Source: Triatoma infestans
Taxonomy: Eukaryota > Arthropoda > Insecta > Hemiptera > Reduviidae
Length of the DNA stretch: 64,000 bases
Reading direction: 5' to 3'
Assembly: GCA_011037195.1 (NCBI GenBank)
Contig: JAAEAF010006579.1
Span: forward strand, 1-64,000
A program made the translations under genes and the position numbers. The notes under the pieces are model-generated. The model made no database searches and was not told the DNA's origin. It saw only the letters and a program-made list of their open reading frames with translations. The stretch's first letter is position 1. The number at the start of each line of letters is the position of its first letter. This document shows, one piece after another, positions 1 through 10,939 of this stretch.

Positions 1-47
1 TTGGGATTTTGTTTTTAACCAAATGAAGATATGTGACAACAGTGCGT

Positions 48-172
48 TATGCTCAGAGCAAATCTATGTTATCACACTGTTTGACAAAAAGCTTCCTGAT
101 GATGGGCGAACGCCCGAAACCGGTCGATGACCACAAAAAGAAGCATGCTATCACGGAAAATATCTCTGATAA
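48..172 (+). mobile_element. Penelope-like pLTR, single arm
   Basis: This is one arm of the repeat that recurs at 3258-3470, 10606-10931, 24258-24697 and 51655-51800. It runs from the conserved block around the word TTATCACACTGT, through a hammerhead-like core, to the distal block ending near ATATCTCTGAT. The copy at 51655 lies directly downstream of a Penelope-like GIY-YIG C-terminus, which is the basis for calling the family a PLE terminal repeat (pLTR). The opposite arm, if present, lies left of the window. Family assignment is an inference from that linkage. Confidence 0.65.
91..131 (+). ncRNA. Hammerhead-like ribozyme motif
   Basis: The order is CTGATGA, a hairpin GGGC-GAAC-GCCC (stem II), GAAA, then CCGGTC. 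This matches the conserved hammerhead core (CUGANGA, stem II, GAAA, stem III, NUH site), with predicted cleavage after C125. Stem III would be the self-complementary ACCGGT, too short to close on itself, so activity would probably need a dimer. One extra T sits between CTGATGA and stem II. Stem I is imperfect here (CTTC against GATG, where other copies have CATC). Hammerheads are known from PLEs; activity here is not shown. Confidence 0.6.
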
Positions 173-325
173 GTAGGTCTATATTGCAATCAAAGCAACC
201 TAAAGCATGGCAAAGGTTAACGAGTACTCAGGACCAGATTGTTATTTATTACTTATTGGAGCATTTAAGCTATGCATGCATGGCCAATGAACAGCATCGT
301 TACCAGATAAACCAGCCAAATTTTT

Positions 326-1011
326 ACTTTCTCTTACTCCTAGTAAGAGGTAAGAGGAAGTATTGTAATGGTGTCAAATTTTCGATATCGAGTTTTCACC
401 GGAAATATCCGCTTTGACGTCCCCTGAGTCCAAAAAAGTGGTTTTTAGCAAGGGGTCTGTGTGTGTGTGTGTGTGAACAGCTTAGCTCAAAAACGAAAAA
501 CCGTAGAAAGTTGAAACTTGATATTACGTTTAAGTATCACCATGGGATCTGACGGTGAGTTATCTGCCAAAATTACTATACCAGAAGTATCACTTTAATA
601 GTTTTTTTTTTACGTTTTTGCGATTTTCTCAAAAATGACTCCGACGATTTTCTCCGACTGGGTGTATCAACTACACACACAAAGAGCTACAACTTTTCTT
701 TGAAACATTTCTCCGGAAAAATTCATTTAAAGGCACTTTTAGGGGAGAGGAGGGGTTATATTTTTCTCTAAAGTGGTATCATAGTTGATTATACAATTCT
801 ATCATCCAAACAAAATTAATTAAAAATAAATAGATGGCCAAAATTCCAAGTTTCAAGAAAATTAGTAAACCGGAAGTGCGCTTTTATTGACCTATTTTGT
901 TTTCAGTTTTCAACGAATTTCGTTAAATTTGGTACACAAACTATAACATTTGTTAATTATAATTTTGAGAACAGGAGAAAAAGAAAGTTGTTTGAGTGTT
1001 TCACACCAGAT
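326..1011 (+). mobile_element. HINE-like element copy A (non-autonomous Helentron type)
   Basis: The copy begins with ACTTTCTCTTACTCC and ends with an inverted version of it (974-988, degenerate), followed by a short hairpin (GTGTGA-type arm, loop, TCACAC) and CCAGA running into a T tract. It contains a GT microsatellite near 460-475 and one copy of the internal unit of about 0.3 kb (the phrase AAAGAGCTACAAC near 681). Subterminal inverted repeats, a 3' hairpin, an internal microsatellite and T-rich insertion sites are traits of Helentron-associated elements (HINE/DINE-1). It has no coding capacity. The family name is inferred; the repeat family is directly visible in at least six copies. Confidence 0.7.
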
Positions 1012-1652
1012 TTTTTTTTTTTTCTTTCTGTAGATGATTTAGAATAAGTAACAGTAATTTTTAATTTTCTTTCTTTATGTTTCTGTGCTGTAAAATATGT
1101 TGTAAGTTTCAAAGTTCTATATCTTCAAGACTCTCTATACATTAAAGTCTTGATAAAGACAGGAAACTCTGTAAAACTTTGGCATAATTGATTGTTTCTT
1201 TTTTGACCGATCATCACCAAATTTCTTCATATCTTTGGGAATACAGTTTGTAGACTAAAATAATGTTGAGCTAGTTGTATCACCAATCACAATGCAACCA
1301 ATTTATATACTGTGCACAAAAACAAATGCACTGTAATTGCTACTGTGATCTTTCTTATGATCATGCATTAGTGTAAATGTCAACCTCAAGATTAGGCCAA
1401 GTAACAGTGTAACTCTTTTGTTTGTTTTATGTAGTTAAGCCTATGTAGATATAGACAGAAAATAAACATTTAAAATAAATTGAAACGAGAATAAGTTTAT
1501 TATTATGAGGTATAATTTAATTAGATCTAATTAGTTTAATTAGACTATTTAATTAATTTATTAATACGACTAATTTATTATATACTATTTAATTAATTAG
1601 ACTATTTAATTACGAGGTCTAATTAGTTTAATTAGTCTATTTAAAGATTTTT
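1012..1652. other. AT-rich spacer, no gene seen
   Basis: Low-complexity AT-rich DNA. From 1500 to 1640 it holds short iterations of TTTAATTAGA and AATTAGTTTAATTAG type. No coding sequence or element boundary is visible. Confidence 0.6.
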
Positions 1653-2135
1653 ACTTTCTCTTACTCCTGCTAAGAGGAAATATTGTAATCGTGTCAAATT
1701 TTCGATATCGAGTTTTCACCGGAAATATCCGTTTTGAGGTTCCCTGCGTCCAAAAAAGTTGTTTTTAGCAAACAGTCTGTGTGTATTATGTATGTATGTG
1801 AACAGCATAGCTCAAAAACGAAAAACCATAGGAAGTTGAAACTTGATATTCCGTTTAGGTGTCACCCCATGGCTATGTTTTTCACTAAAGTGCTATCATA
1901 GTTGATTATACAATTCTATCATCCAAACAAAATTAATTAGAAATAAATAGGTGTCCTAAATTCCAAGCTTCAAGAAAACTAGTAAACCGGAAGTACGCTT
2001 TAACTGAACATTTTTTTTTTTTTTTCAGTTTTCGACGTATTTCATTAAATTTGATATGCAAACTATAAAATTTGTCTGTTACAATTTTCAGAGAACTGGA
2101 GTAAGAGATAGTTGTTTGTGTGTTTCACACCAGAT
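1653..2135 (+). mobile_element. HINE-like element copy B, internally deleted
   Basis: Both ends match copy A: ACTTTCTCTTACTCC at 1653-1667, and GGAGTAAGAGATAGT plus the TCACACCAGAT tail at 2098-2135. The central region with the 0.3-kb unit is missing: the text passes from the ATCACCCCATGG block near 1860 straight to the TATCATAGTTGATTATAC block near 1890. This is the shortest two-ended copy (483 bp). Confidence 0.7.
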
Positions 2136-2354
2136 TTTTTTTTTTTTTTTAAATTAAGGCGCGTCAAAAATCAATGGTCATTGGTGCCCGGAGCCTTCTC
2201 ACTGCATTGCCGGCCTCCGGACAGTCTATCACCCGACAGTGAGCTATAGAGGCGGCTCCTAGAAAAAGAATCTAAGGGCAACAGAGCTGGACACGAACCC
2301 GAGTATGGGTCCTCCGCGTGGGTGTGTCCAGTACGCTTACCATTAGCTATTCCC
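2136..2354 (-). mobile_element. tRNA-derived SINE, copy 1
   Basis: Read on the minus strand it starts with a tRNA-like head: a box-A-like TAGCTAATGGTAAGCG near 2350-2335, then a box-B-like GGGTTCGTGTCC near 2302-2291. A GC-rich body follows, with two CCGGACAGT-type blocks and GGAGCCTTCTC, then a tail of GCGCCTTAATTT plus poly(A), seen on the plus strand as the T tract at 2137-2150. The same head, body and tail occur at 14494-14738. Box B has diverged, so Pol III activity of this copy is doubtful. Confidence 0.75.
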
Positions 2355-3257
2355 TTTCTCTCTTTAAAGATTGACGGAACGTATAAATAAAATGAATGAA
2401 AACATTAGAAATATACGTAAATATGAAGAGTTTACTAAATTTATTTACACAGAATTTATTTACACTCCAAAATTATTCTCTTTTGTAGTGAAAAAATACA
2501 AAAATCTTTTTTTATTTTGGATAAACTGTAGAATTAGTCAAAATGAAATTTTAGGCAACATTTGCAGTGGATAACCCTATCGTTGCAAATTGAGAATTAG
2601 TGTGTGGATTTGGCGCTACCGAGGGGATGAACTGACTATTACCTCGCACAATACCCAATGAGTTCATTTTGTTCTAATCGTTACTGTTTCTTACTGCTGT
2701 TGATAGCAGTTATGTCAGTCATTCCAAGTTGAGATTCTACCGGAAATACGTGTTTTGAGGTCACAAGGAGGTCACTGCTCCTGTCACACTTAAAACACTT
2801 TTTCTCTTGCTGCAATTCACACAGTTCTAATAATTTTATTTGAAATGACAGTTCAGACGTAAATTCGGCGCAGTACAGTAATAACAGGAAATGAATAAAT
2901 CAGTAAAGTTGCACAGGTTTCTTGAAGCTCAGACTTGTGGACGGTTGAAATGTTTCATCAGAAATCAGTTGTTCATGACAAGTAACTCATATAGTTATTT
3001 AAGTTTGTTTGTTAGTAGTCTAGTATATAAAATACAATTCTAAATTAGTAAGGTAACTAAAATTTCTAATTCTACATGCTGTGTCATCTGTGAAATCACC
3101 AGCTCTCAGTTTAATGAAGCCTTTCTGTTGTGTATGCGCTCAATCATTTCTTCCCTTACTTTAGATAGCTTTTTTTAAGAGAAATATTTTAATGATTTTT
3201 TTTTACATAATTTCTTAAGTTCACGTAGCTTTCTGGCCAAGTTATTTTAGACGTCAG
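2355..3257. other. Unassigned spacer with a weak HINE-like trace
   Basis: Mostly AT-rich sequence. Around 2685-2765 a weak echo of the HINE-like 5' region can be read (TTTCTTACTGC, then CTACCGGAAATACGTGTTTTGAGGTC with several changes). No convincing gene. Confidence 0.4.
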
Positions 3258-3470
3258 AGATATTTCCTGTGATAGCCTGCTTCTTTTTTGTGGTCATCGA
3301 CCGGTTTTAGGCCCATTATCAGCGTGGTTTTTATAATTTAGTTGTTATCACACTGTTTTTGTCAAACGCATCCTGAAGATGGGCGAGAACGGCCGAAACC
3401 GGTCCATGACTACAAAAAGAAGCAGGCTATCAAGGAAAACATGTCTCTGATATGCTTTCCAACTCTGCGG
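3258..3470. mobile_element. Penelope-like pLTR pair, compact and degenerate
   Basis: The left arm (3258-3335) is the reverse complement of the pLTR distal block, including TAGCCTGCTTC and GGTCATCGACCGG. The right arm (about 3345-3450) is in plus orientation with TTATCACACTGT, the hammerhead-like core and GAAGCAGGCTATCA. The arms are head to head with almost no spacer, so the locus would fold on itself. The left core has lost stem II and GAAA; the right one is better preserved. Confidence 0.65.
3368..3410 (+). ncRNA. Hammerhead-like motif, right arm
   Basis: CTGAAGA, a T, stem II GGGC/GGCC with a GAGAA-type loop, GAAA, then CCGGTC. Position 7 of the core is A here and T elsewhere, consistent with the freely variable N7 of hammerheads. 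The stem I 3' strand reads CATG instead of GATG, which breaks one pair with the upstream CATC. Probably inactive or weak. Confidence 0.5.
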
Positions 3471-3837
3471 ACCAAACTACAACACTATTTGTTTTAGACG
3501 TGTTTATCACTGGATTTTCGTTAATTCTTTAGTTTGGAGATTTTTTCCATTTTTTAATCTTTATCTTTATCTCTATAAAACAGGGAGTGAGGAGAATTTG
3601 CACTTATATAATGTATTGAAAGGGTCATATTAATGGTGGAAGTAAAACAATGGGAGAACCAAAAGGAAGTTACTACTGATCGATCAATCAGTGAAAGATT
3701 GTTCAGTTCGATACTATCTAATGAAGACAGTTTCGGTTTGATCTCATAGAACAATAGCTGACACTTCAATCTGCTGAAACTCTGTCCAAAAAATATATTC
3801 GTTTTATTCAGCATTTATTTCAGCATTGATTATTGTT

Positions 3838-4235
3838 TAAGTTTCTAGATCAATGCTCGGTATTTTATCTGTCGTAGTATGCATATTTATGTTCTTCCTG
3901 ACCGGTTTCGGATTTTCATCCATCGTCAGAGCAGTAAACAAATTTATTATACACTATTTTTCCAATGTCTAATCATAACTTCCAATAATTCCATTTTGCC
4001 ATTAATTACATAGTAACATAACCTTATATCCTCCCCACATAATTATATACAACCAACAAGTGTGAGTAACAAGTAACAGAAACATTACGTTGAAGAGAAC
4101 TCTCTACACGAACTTGGTTAATTTTGCTCTGACGATGGATAAAAATCTGAAAACGGTCAGGAAGAACATAAATATGCATACTAAGACGGATAAAATACCA
4201 GATGTTATCCAGCATTGCGGATCCATCCACATATT
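3838..4235. mobile_element. Foldback element, second hammerhead-like family
   Basis: An inverted repeat with arms of roughly 90-100 bp: 3850-3934 reads in the minus sense what 4123-4220 reads in the plus sense, including TATGCATATTTATGTTCTTCC and TCCATCGTCAGAGCA blocks. Spacer about 190 bp. It shares no primary sequence with the pLTR family outside the core, but has the same order CTGACGA, T, hairpin, GAAA, ACCGGTC, and the same head-to-head arrangement. I infer a second PLE-type terminal repeat; no coding part of such an element is present. Confidence 0.55.
3894..3933 (-). ncRNA. Hammerhead-like motif with compensated stem II
   Basis: On the minus strand: CTGACGA, T, GGAT-GAAA-ATCC (perfect 4-bp stem II with a GAAA loop), GAAA, CCGGTC. 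Compared with the pLTR copies, both strands of stem II have changed (GGGC/GCCC to GGAT/ATCC) while the core letters are unchanged, as expected if RNA structure was selected. The plus-strand partner at 4123-4166 keeps CTGACGA and GAAA but has A-CGGTC in place of ACCGGTC and a weaker stem II. Confidence 0.55.
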
Positions 4236-4239
4236 CCAC

Positions 4240-4799
4240 AATAATCATTTGTGTTAGATAAATGATATCGTCTTGCAATATATATATGGTCATTTTGGGA
4301 TAGCCTGGCTGGCTAAGACTGTCTATACTGGGACAGCCCAGAACAACGAAAAAAACTTGTTCAACGTAAAAAATTGAAACAAAGTGGGGGGGGGCAAAGT
4401 TGAGGTGTTAAAGGAAGAAATGGCGAAGAGCTGAGGGGGCAGACCAATGGCCAGGCTACTATTCTCACCATCTCAACTCTGGTCATAAAAAAAAAAACCT
4501 TTGCAGGTTGAGTAGATTAATGTCAAATTTGGCAGTAGTACTCAGGGAGGTAGTTTGAGGTACGGGTCATGGTGTTCATAAGATCTATGAGACGCAAGGC
4601 TGTAATGCGATTTCTTCGGTGGCTTGTAGAGCCCGAGATCTTGATGGCTGTGGGAAGGGACAGTCCTAGAGGAAGTTCACTTTGCAGGGGAGCCTCAATC
4701 TAAGCCACAGCTTCCCTATAGAGCTCCCTCTAAAATCATATTTTACTGATAAACCTTTCAAATGAACCTAACTAACCATAAATACCATTCAATGCCATA
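4240..4799. other. Unassigned spacer, slightly GC-richer
   Basis: No coding sequence that I can support. The block 4300-4740 is less AT-rich than its surroundings, which suggests an unrecognised old insertion, but I see neither termini nor motifs. Confidence 0.35.
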
Positions 4800-6160
4800 A
4801 AATAGTTTCTTAATCATAGAATTTTTTTGTTTTTTAAATGAATAATATTACGAAATTTAAAGAAAACCCTAAGAAAAGCAGCTGTTTTCGAGAAAATTGT
4901 AAAAAGCTAATAACAGAAATCAGTTGAGAACAAATTCCGGGTTGAAAGATTTCATATGGGATTTCCTGGTAATTCTTAAATGAAATATGAAGTTTTTTCG
5001 AGATATTTTTGGGAATTAAACAGAGTTAAAGTTTGCTTGGTATATCCCCGCCCTGCAATCAATAAAGGCCTTTTTTATAAAACAGTAGTCTTCACAGTAC
5101 AGAAATGGTCGTATATAGAGCAACATTTCCATGCATCCTAACGTGCGGCTCAGATGCAGGGATAGAAGTGAGAGTTACTGATGAGCGGAGGGTAAATAAA
5201 AGAAGGGAGTAAGTAAATCCAGAAGGGACCGAATGAGGAAATGTTATTTCGTCCTCATTTTAGGTATATTCATACTTGCAATTGATAAACTTCCTTAATA
5301 GAGGAAGGATCTTTACAAAATATTTTATTGCCGCTGATGTCATTATTGCTTGGTGTCATATTTTCTTGAAACATAGAATTTTTATGAAATATTTAATTGG
5401 TGTGTTTTACACACAGCCGGGGCACATCAATGGTATTTTTGCTATGACGTGCGCTTAACTTCCGACAATCCACATAAAATAAGTTTCTTGGAAAAGATAT
5501 TTCAATCAGAAATAATAAGTCGCCAATGGAGAATAGTTAGCTGATTCCTAGTTTAAAGAAACCCATTATTGCAAAACCAGAAATCTGTTAGAAAATTCGA
5601 CTTCTGCTCCCTTCATTTTTTTCCGAACTTGAATTTTAGTAACAATTTAATTGCAACAAATATTTTGTGAGTCCTAGATATTCCTTGGCACTAGATTTGT
5701 ATGTTACACTATAATGACTTTTAACCGGTTTTCTAGAAAATCCCCCCCCCCCAAACTCAAAAACCTTTTTTTGTAAAAAAAAATCGCGCTTCCTTCCTGT
5801 AAACCAATTTTCTTCAGTTTTGGTGTACTATCAATGCTTCTAATTGAGTGTTAATATTATGCAGGTGGTAAGACAATATATTATATTCATGTGGTACTTT
5901 AGAGGAAAGTATAACAATATTTTTCCCCCAGTACTCCCACCCCCCCAAAAATTCAATTTACTCAGAAAAATGTTTCAAATAAAAGTGATAGGCACACTTA
6001 AGTATGTAGATAGTATGAGGAATTTAAAGAAAAAAATAAAGTTGGAGCCATTTTTCAGAAAACCACGAAAAAAATGGAAAAAAAAACACCAAAAAATACA
6101 TTCAGTCTTCGGTATTTCGGTTGATGCTCGGATTCTTTCGTGCCTGATGTGGTGAGTTAA
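4800..6160 (-). repeat. Highly degenerate HINE-like remnant(s)
   Basis: Scattered minus-strand echoes of the HINE-like internal unit: GAAAAATGTTTCAAATAAAAGTG near 5966, GGAGCCATTTTTCAGAAAA near 6045 and AATTCCGGGTTGA near 4935. C-runs at 5742 and 5940 match where the younger copies have their own G-rich or C-rich block. Too decayed to give borders; likely the oldest layer of this family here. Confidence 0.4.
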
Positions 6161-7224
6161 AGTAAAAAAATTGCCGATTACAAAAAAATATTAATTCATA
6201 TTCAAATTCAAATGGTGACAATAAAAATATAGATTGCAGTTTGCCAATATTGTTTGGCAACACTGATAATTTGATTTTTGTACAATAACCTCATATTTCA
6301 ATAATTTAATTTATAGAAAAAAAAAAAAAAAAATAATTTAAATATCGTACTTACCAGTTTAATGAAGGACAAAAAGAAAGGTACTAAAGATACTAAAAAA
6401 ATCAACACGATTAAGGAAAAAAAAAAGAAAAAGAAAAAAGAAAATTATATTATATACTGGGTGATAAAATATGTTCAGGGAATACTGTACGAGATATTAT
6501 GCATTTATGGATGAGGGTTGGCAATATGTAAAACGGACTAAGACGGGTAACGTTGTGTTAGACCCAAACAGTGTTCAAATAGTATTAAGTTAGCAGCAAT
6601 CGGTGGAGGGGCGCTAAAAATTTTGTATTGCAATTATGTTTGTGTGTGTCAGTGTGTGTGTTCTGTACTGAGAAGAGTTGCGAAGGGAGGGGTTCACTAT
6701 TCTGTACTAGGGGGAATATCTATTCAGATAGGGGAACTACGATGATTTCAACGAATTCAACAGCGTGTGGGGGAAGGGTGGGATTTCTGTTTTTTTTTTG
6801 TTTTTTTACCTTTATTAAATATTCCTATCTCGATTATTTCATAAAAAAAAAATGAGGGTTATTCCTTCATTAGAAATTTTGAAACAATAATTTATTTTGT
6901 TTCCTTATTTTTAATTATAGAGTAGGCAGCACGTATCTTTCGGTAAGATCGTATTTTTCAGAAACTTGAGTTCTTTCATTGTACCATTCTGTAAAGATAC
7001 AATTTGGAGGGCTCCCCGACTTCATTGTATTACATCCAATAAGGTCAGGCTAGTGATAAATATGAATCACATTGTTTTTGTGGTGTATAACAACATTCAT
7101 ACGACTTTTTCTTATTGTAGTTAATAAAGTCATAATTTTTAATTTCTTATTATATTGTATTTAAGTTTTTCACTATTACAGAGAAAAGGGAAAAACTTGA
7201 CAAAACAAAAACATAAAAAAAAAA
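6161..7224. other. AT-rich spacer, no gene seen
   Basis: Homopolymer A runs near 6317 and 6418, a T-rich run near 6790, and a GT-rich stretch near 6640. No motifs of known protein families in either strand. Confidence 0.5.
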
Positions 7225-8061
7225 TATGGTGTGAAACACTCACACAACTTTCTCTTACTCCTGTTCTTAAAATTATAATTGACAAATTTTATAGTTTGTG
7301 TTTAACCAAATTTAACGAAATTCGTCGAAAACTGTTCAGTAAAAGCACACTTCCGGTTTACTAAATTTCATAAAGCTCGGAATTTTACCCATCTAATTAT
7401 TTATAATTAATTTTGTTTGGATGATAGAATTGTATAATCAACTATGATAGCACTTTAGAGAAAAACATAACCCTAAACTTCCCCCTAAAAGTGCCTTTAA
7501 ATGAATTTTCTCAGAGAATGTTTTAAATAAAAGTTGTAGATCTTTGTATGTTTAGTTTATACAAGAAGTTTCAACAAAATCGTTGGAGCTATTTTTTTTT
7601 AAAAAAAAAAAACGCGGAAATGAAATCATTTAGTAAAGTGGTAAAGTAAAAGCACTTCCGGTTATCCGATTTTTTCCAAACTCGAAATTTCAACAACATA
7701 TTTAATTCTAATTAACATTATTTAGATGACAGAATTGTCTAATAAACTGAAATAATACTTTAGATGGAAACCTAACCCCACCTCTTCCCCAAAAGTGCCC
7801 TTAAATGAATTTTCCCGGAGAAATATTTCAAATAAACGTTATAGCTCTTTGTATGCATGGTTGATGTTCCAAGTTTAAAGAAAATCGTTGGAGCCATTTT
7901 TTGAGAAAATCGCAAAAAAGTAAAATATCCAACTAATAAAGAGGTATACTTCGGGTTGAGGAATTTTGACAGATAACGTACTGTCAGATCCCATGGTGAT
8001 ACCTAAACGGAATATCAAGTTTCAACTATCTTTGGTTTTTCGTTTTTGAGCTATGCTGTTC

Positions 8062-8102
<41 letters not shown>

Positions 8103-8205
8103 CAGACCATTTGCTAAAAACCATTTTTTTGGACTCAGGAGACCTCAAAACGGATATTTCCGGGTGAAAACTCGATATCGAAAATACTTAGGAGTAAGAG
8201 AAAGT
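7225..8205 (-). mobile_element. HINE-like element copy C, two internal units
   Basis: Minus-oriented. On the plus strand it opens with the tail hairpin (GGTGTGAAACACTCACAC) and ACTTTCTCTTACTCC at about 7247, and closes with GGAGTAAGAGAAAGT at 8191-8205. The CA microsatellite at 8069-8098 is the complement of the GT tract of plus copies. Two tandem units of about 0.3 kb are visible, each with an AAATGAATTTT(C)C block and a CGTTGGAGC(C/T)ATTTTT block (about 7498-7592 and 7800-7905). No coding capacity. Confidence 0.75.
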
Positions 8206-8483
8206 AAAAAGGAATATATCAGCATGTTGCAAAAATTAATTTGGACAGCATGACAGACAAAAAATATGGTCTTCAATAAAATTTAATATCTCTCGGCTAG
8301 GTAAATGGAGCATTGATAATTTCTTAATTATTCACAATAAAACAATTAAAAAAAATAGTAAATAAACTAAAATAATAATAAAAATACATTTTCATTTAAT
8401 ACTTCTAATGTTTGAAAAAATTTTTGTATTTTAAACTGTTAATTAGTCAGATTTCTTTCCTGACTAAAATAGTAGTTGTTATA

Positions 8484-9970
8484 CAGGGTGACCAGAGTTA
8501 TATGCTCCACCCACTTTTTTTTTAAACGGCGGGAAATTTCGAAAAAATAGAAAACACGTATTTAATCATTTTTAGTCTAGTTTATTTTCAGTGATTGATC
8601 CATTTTTTTATACCCCAATATCCCGAGATACAGCATCCAACTTTTTTTTTCAAATGGAACATTATATTTTTTTTTGCATATTTTTATAGTAATTGAGCCT
8701 CTAAAAAAAAAAAAAAAAAAAAATTTAAAATCGGTTAGGTTTTTCAAAAGTTATGGCAATTTAAAATATGAAAAACAAATTTCAGTTTAATGTCAAAATT
8801 ACCTTATTTTTTCTTTAAGAAGCTCTTCAAACTGGGCACCATCAACGGATAGGCAAGCCAAAGCTCTGGACTCCCACGCTCTGTTTGTAGCAGCACTTAG
8901 GTGGCAAAGTCAACATCTAGGCAGGCTAGAGTTATTCGACGTTCCATATCTTCGACTGAAGTCATGGGATTAAGGTTACTGTACACTTTATTTTTTAGAT
9001 ATCCCCACAAAAAATGCACAATTTTATGGACTGATGAATCAAAGTTTACCAACAATGGCCTTCTTAATCGTTGGAACTTTAGAATATGGGCAGAAGAAAA
9101 TCCACAAGTTACCTTCGCCACACGCCATTAGGTTGTTTTTTCTACAAATGTTTGGTGTGGAGTTTGAGGAAACCAACTAATCGGCCCATACTTCTACAGA
9201 GGGAACTTAACTGGTGAAAGGTATCTAACTTTTTTAAGAGACATTTTGCCAGTTTTGCTTGAAGATGTTCCTCTAAAACGTCGGTTAGATATGTATTTTC
9301 AACAAGATGGTTGCCCGGCACATAATGCGAGAGTTGTTCGACGTTACCTGGACAGAAATTTCCACGAAAAGTGGTTAGGAACTCATGGTCCGATCCAATG
9401 GCCACCTCGACCTCCGGACTTAACCCCAATGGACTATTTTTTGTGGGGATATCTAAAAAATAAAGTGTACAGTAACCTTAATCCCGTGGCTTCAGTCGAA
9501 GATATGGAACGTCGAATAACTCTAGCCTGCCTAGATGTTGACTTTGCCACCTAAGTGCTGCTACAAACAGAGCGTGGGAGTCCAGAGCTTTGGCTTGCCT
9601 ATCCGTTGATGGTGCCCAGTTTGAAGAGCTTCTTTAAAGAAAAAATAAGGTAATTTTGACATTAAACTGAAATTTGTTTTTCATATTTTAAATTACCATA
9701 ACTTTTGAAAAACCTAACCGATTTTAAATTTTTTTTATTTTTATTTTTTTAGAGGCTCAATTACTATAAAAATATGCAAAAAAAAATATAATGTTCCATT
9801 TGAAAAAAAAAAGTTGGATGCTGTATCTCGGGATATTGGGGTATAAAAAAATGGATCAATCACTGAAAATAAACTAGACTAAAAATGATTAAATACGTGT
9901 TTTCTATTTTTTCGAAATTTCCCGCCGTTTAAAAAAAAAGTGGGTGGAGCATATAACTCTGGTCACCCTG
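8484..9970 (+). mobile_element. DD41D-type mariner relative with 0.53-kb inverted ends
   Basis: Bounded by TA dinucleotides (8482-8483 and 9971-9972) with CAGGGTGACC at both ends. The left arm (8484-9015) is a near-perfect reverse complement of the right arm (about 9435-9970). The right arm includes the last ~40 codons of the transposase plus its 3' flank, so the left arm is an inverted copy of the gene's own 3' end; the normal 5' half (HTH region) is absent. The element is therefore a palindromic derivative and cannot encode a full transposase. Confidence 0.85.
9016..9552 (+). pseudogene. Transposase catalytic domain fragment (DDE, DD41D spacing)
   Basis: C-terminal two-thirds of an IS630/Tc1/mariner-type DDE transposase. 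The first catalytic Asp is in WTDESKF near 9035 and the second in QQDGCPAHN near 9305. The third is in LTPMDYFLWGYLK near 9432, with 41 residues between the second and third by my count. The frame is broken by stops near 9130 and 9168, then open from about 9200 through the C-terminus DVDFAT at 9552. The N-terminal DNA-binding domain is missing. Not functional; if any product were made it would lack DNA binding. Confidence 0.85.
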
Positions 9971-9974
9971 TATA

Positions 9975-10605
9975 TTGAATCAGTTCTAAGAATATCGATA
10001 ACCTGCTACCATCAATTAGATAAAATACTGTTCTATACATTTTAGCCTGAAAGAATTAAAACGGAAGACATGTTAGGGGTAGTAATGATATAAATCGTCT
10101 ATTAATTCTAAATTACAATAACTTTTTGAACAAGTGTATCTCAATTGTTCAATAAATATCATATTATATTTACACCTCATTAATGTTGGCTGACTAATCA
10201 GGCGAATAATTTTATTAAGAAAATTTGAACTAGGAATGTTGGCTAGACAGTCGGTACAGTTATCAGGTGAAAGTAAGGCGGTGGGGGGGGGCTATATTTA
10301 GGAATTTTCATTCTTCCAATCATGGCTAACAACTAATGATTTCTTCATAATTTTTACTACCTATTAACATTTCGTTCAACCAAACTGGAGGTTCTGGATT
10401 TCGACAAAATTATATCAAATGAAATTAAAAAAAAAATTATTTCAGTCTGTCTGCCAATTTTTCTGGACAGTCCTGAGCCAGGCCTATAAAACACCTTGTG
10501 GCATACCATATTAGTGATTCTAGAACTATTTGGGAGCTTGTCATTATTTTTCCCAACTTCACGTCTAACAAAATTAGTTTGGTATGTTCTTGGACCAATG
10601 AAATA
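9975..10605. other. AT-rich spacer, no gene seen
   Basis: No recognisable element apart from a G-run near 10284. No supported coding sequence. Confidence 0.45.
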
Positions 10606-10644
10606 AGATAGAGATATTTTCCATGATAGCCTGCTACTTTTTGA

Positions 10645-10686
10645 GGTCATTGACCGGTTTCAGGCGTTCGCCCATCATCAGGATGC
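10645..10686 (-). ncRNA. Hammerhead-like motif, left arm
   Basis: Minus-strand reading: GCATC, CTGATGA, T, GGGC-GAAC-GCCT, GAAA, CCGGTC, AATG. The core is intact; stem I has CATC opposite AATG (one mismatch) and stem II ends in a G-T pair. Best preserved core of the left arms. Confidence 0.6.
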
Positions 10687-10822
10687 TTTTTATCATACAG
10701 TGTGATAAACACAGACTTGCACAGTGCAAATTTAATTGATTCACTCATCTACTGTAGAGTGTAGAGAGTCTCAACTAAATTTGCTCTATGCAAGTCTATG
10801 TTATCACACTGTTTGACAAAAA

Positions 10823-10864
10823 GCATCCTGATGATGGGCGAACACACGAAACCGGTCGATGACC
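10823..10864 (+). ncRNA. Hammerhead-like motif, right arm
   Basis: CATC and GATG form a perfect 4-bp stem I around CTGATGA and GAAA-CCGGTC. Stem II is damaged (GGGC-GAAC-ACAC), so this copy is probably inactive although the core letters are kept. Confidence 0.5.
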
Positions 10865-10939
10865 ACCCAAAAAGAAGCAGGCTATCATGGAAAATATCTC
10901 TGATGCTTTCCAGGTCGGCGGAACCAACCACAACAGAAA

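Larger units (their letters stand above)
10606..10931. mobile_element. Penelope-like pLTR pair, head to head
   Basis: The left arm (10606-10715, minus sense) and right arm (10785-10931, plus sense) are inverted copies: the block GATAGCCTGCTAC at 10625 is mirrored by GAAGCAGGCTATC at 10874. Each arm has a hammerhead-like core pointing outward. The central spacer is about 70 bp. The right arm ends with the word GGAACCAACCACAAC, mirrored at the left edge of the pair at 24258, so this is the family's outer border. Confidence 0.7.
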
